From Acidobacteriota bacterium (GTDB lineage: Bacteria; Acidobacteriota; Vicinamibacteria; Vicinamibacterales; 2-12-FULL-66-21), in contig JAIVJE010000152.1 of assembly GCA_020200195.1 (NCBI GenBank), forward strand, positions 1 through 7,784: DNA of 7,784 bases, given 5' to 3'. Each line of letters begins with the position of its first letter. Position 1 is the stretch's first letter. The translations under genes and the position numbers were made by a program. Of this stretch, positions 7,348-7,784 are shown piece after piece. The notes beneath the pieces are model-generated. The model saw only the letters and a list, made by a program, of their open reading frames with translations, did not search any database and was not told the origin of the DNA.

Positions 7348-7784
7348 TGCGCGCGTTGCGCTACTTCTTCAATGAAGCCACCGAGAGCCTGTGGCGCGGC
7401 CGGCGCGCAGCGATCGTCGCCGTCGTCACGATCGCCGCGGGGCTGTTCGTGCTCGGTTTGTTCCTGGTCGTCAACACGAACGTGCAGCAGCTCGTCGGCC
7501 GATGGAGTGAAGCGGCCGAACTCTCTGTCTATTTGAAGGAGCGCGCCACGAGCGCCGAAGTTCAGGCCGTCGACGATCTGGTCTCCACGAGCGGGTTGTC
7601 CGCCAGTCGTCAGTACGTGTCGAAGACCGACGCCGCGAAACGATTCCGTGAAGACTTTCCGGACCTGGCGGTCGTGGCAGGCGGGCTGGACCGCAACCCG
7701 TTCCCGGCATCGGTGGAAGTCCGGCTGACGCCGGCCGCGCGTGGCGCCGGGGACGCTGTGGATGCCCTCGCCGCCAACCTCGGC
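7347..7784 (+). CDS. ftsX: Cell division protein FtsX, N-terminal part (cut by window edge)
   Basis: FtsX is the membrane subunit of FtsEX. It transmits FtsE ATP hydrolysis to periplasmic or extracellular partners that control cell-wall hydrolases. The first 146 codons are present and uninterrupted. A short basic cytoplasmic N-terminus ends WRGRR (to residue 20), and a membrane helix spans about 22-42. The extracytoplasmic domain follows, starting LSVYLKERATSAEV and including the family hallmark NPFPASVEVRL at 117-127. The remaining helices and the C-terminal permease domain lie beyond the window. ATG 7347 overlaps the ftsE stop (TGATG) and has GGAGG seven bases upstream, so the start is firm. 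The reading frame contains no disruption. Confidence 0.96.
   Translation, partial: MRALRYFFNEATESLWRGRRAAIVAVVTIAAGLFVLGLFLVVNTNVQQLVGRWSEAAELSVYLKERATSAEVQAVDDLVSTSGLSASRQYVSKTDAAKRFREDFPDLAVVAGGLDRNPFPASVEVRLTPAARGAGDAVDALAANLG

Overview
The window is GC-rich bacterial chromosomal DNA. Essentially all coding sense lies on the + strand, and the gaps are short (185 bases at most between real genes). It falls into two parts: a two-component/enhancer-binding signalling locus (about 1-5117) and a housekeeping block gatB-ftsE-ftsX (5201 to the right edge). GatB points to a bacterium that makes Gln-tRNA and/or Asn-tRNA by the indirect amidation route. The two sigma-54 activators imply an RpoN-containing, probably diderm, organism. 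The high GC and the gatB/ftsEX neighbourhood would fit an uncultured lineage such as Acidobacteriota, but that placement is inference and weak.

Signalling locus. 57-1397 is an intact NtrC-type response regulator (receiver, AAA+ with GAFTGA, Fis-type HTH). After a 185-base gap holding two small hairpins comes a large hybrid histidine kinase (1583-3892; receiver, GAF, cysteine-rich PAS, HisKA, HATPase, C-terminal degenerate receiver). This overlaps by ATGA a second NtrC-type regulator (3889-5117). The kinase is read in three successive frames and the second regulator in two. At each of the three frame changes protein sequence is actually missing: about 35 bases in the kinase's N-terminal receiver, an undetermined piece between PAS and HisKA, and about 193 bases covering the end of the second regulator's receiver plus its linker. 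As written, the kinase is a broken gene. The second regulator is split into a receiver stub and a possibly translatable AAA+/HTH protein. Either the locus is decaying or the assembly has lost short stretches here; the flanking genes are clean.

Housekeeping block. A plausible sigma-70 promoter (5148-5177) precedes gatB. gatB overlaps ftsE by four bases (TTGA, with a TTG start for ftsE and a good Shine-Dalgarno site), and ftsE overlaps ftsX by one base (TGATG). FtsE is complete. FtsX is cut by the window edge after its first membrane helix and most of its first extracytoplasmic domain. No RNA genes, mobile elements, CRISPR arrays or long repeats were seen. No stretch over 300 bases lacks a gene.
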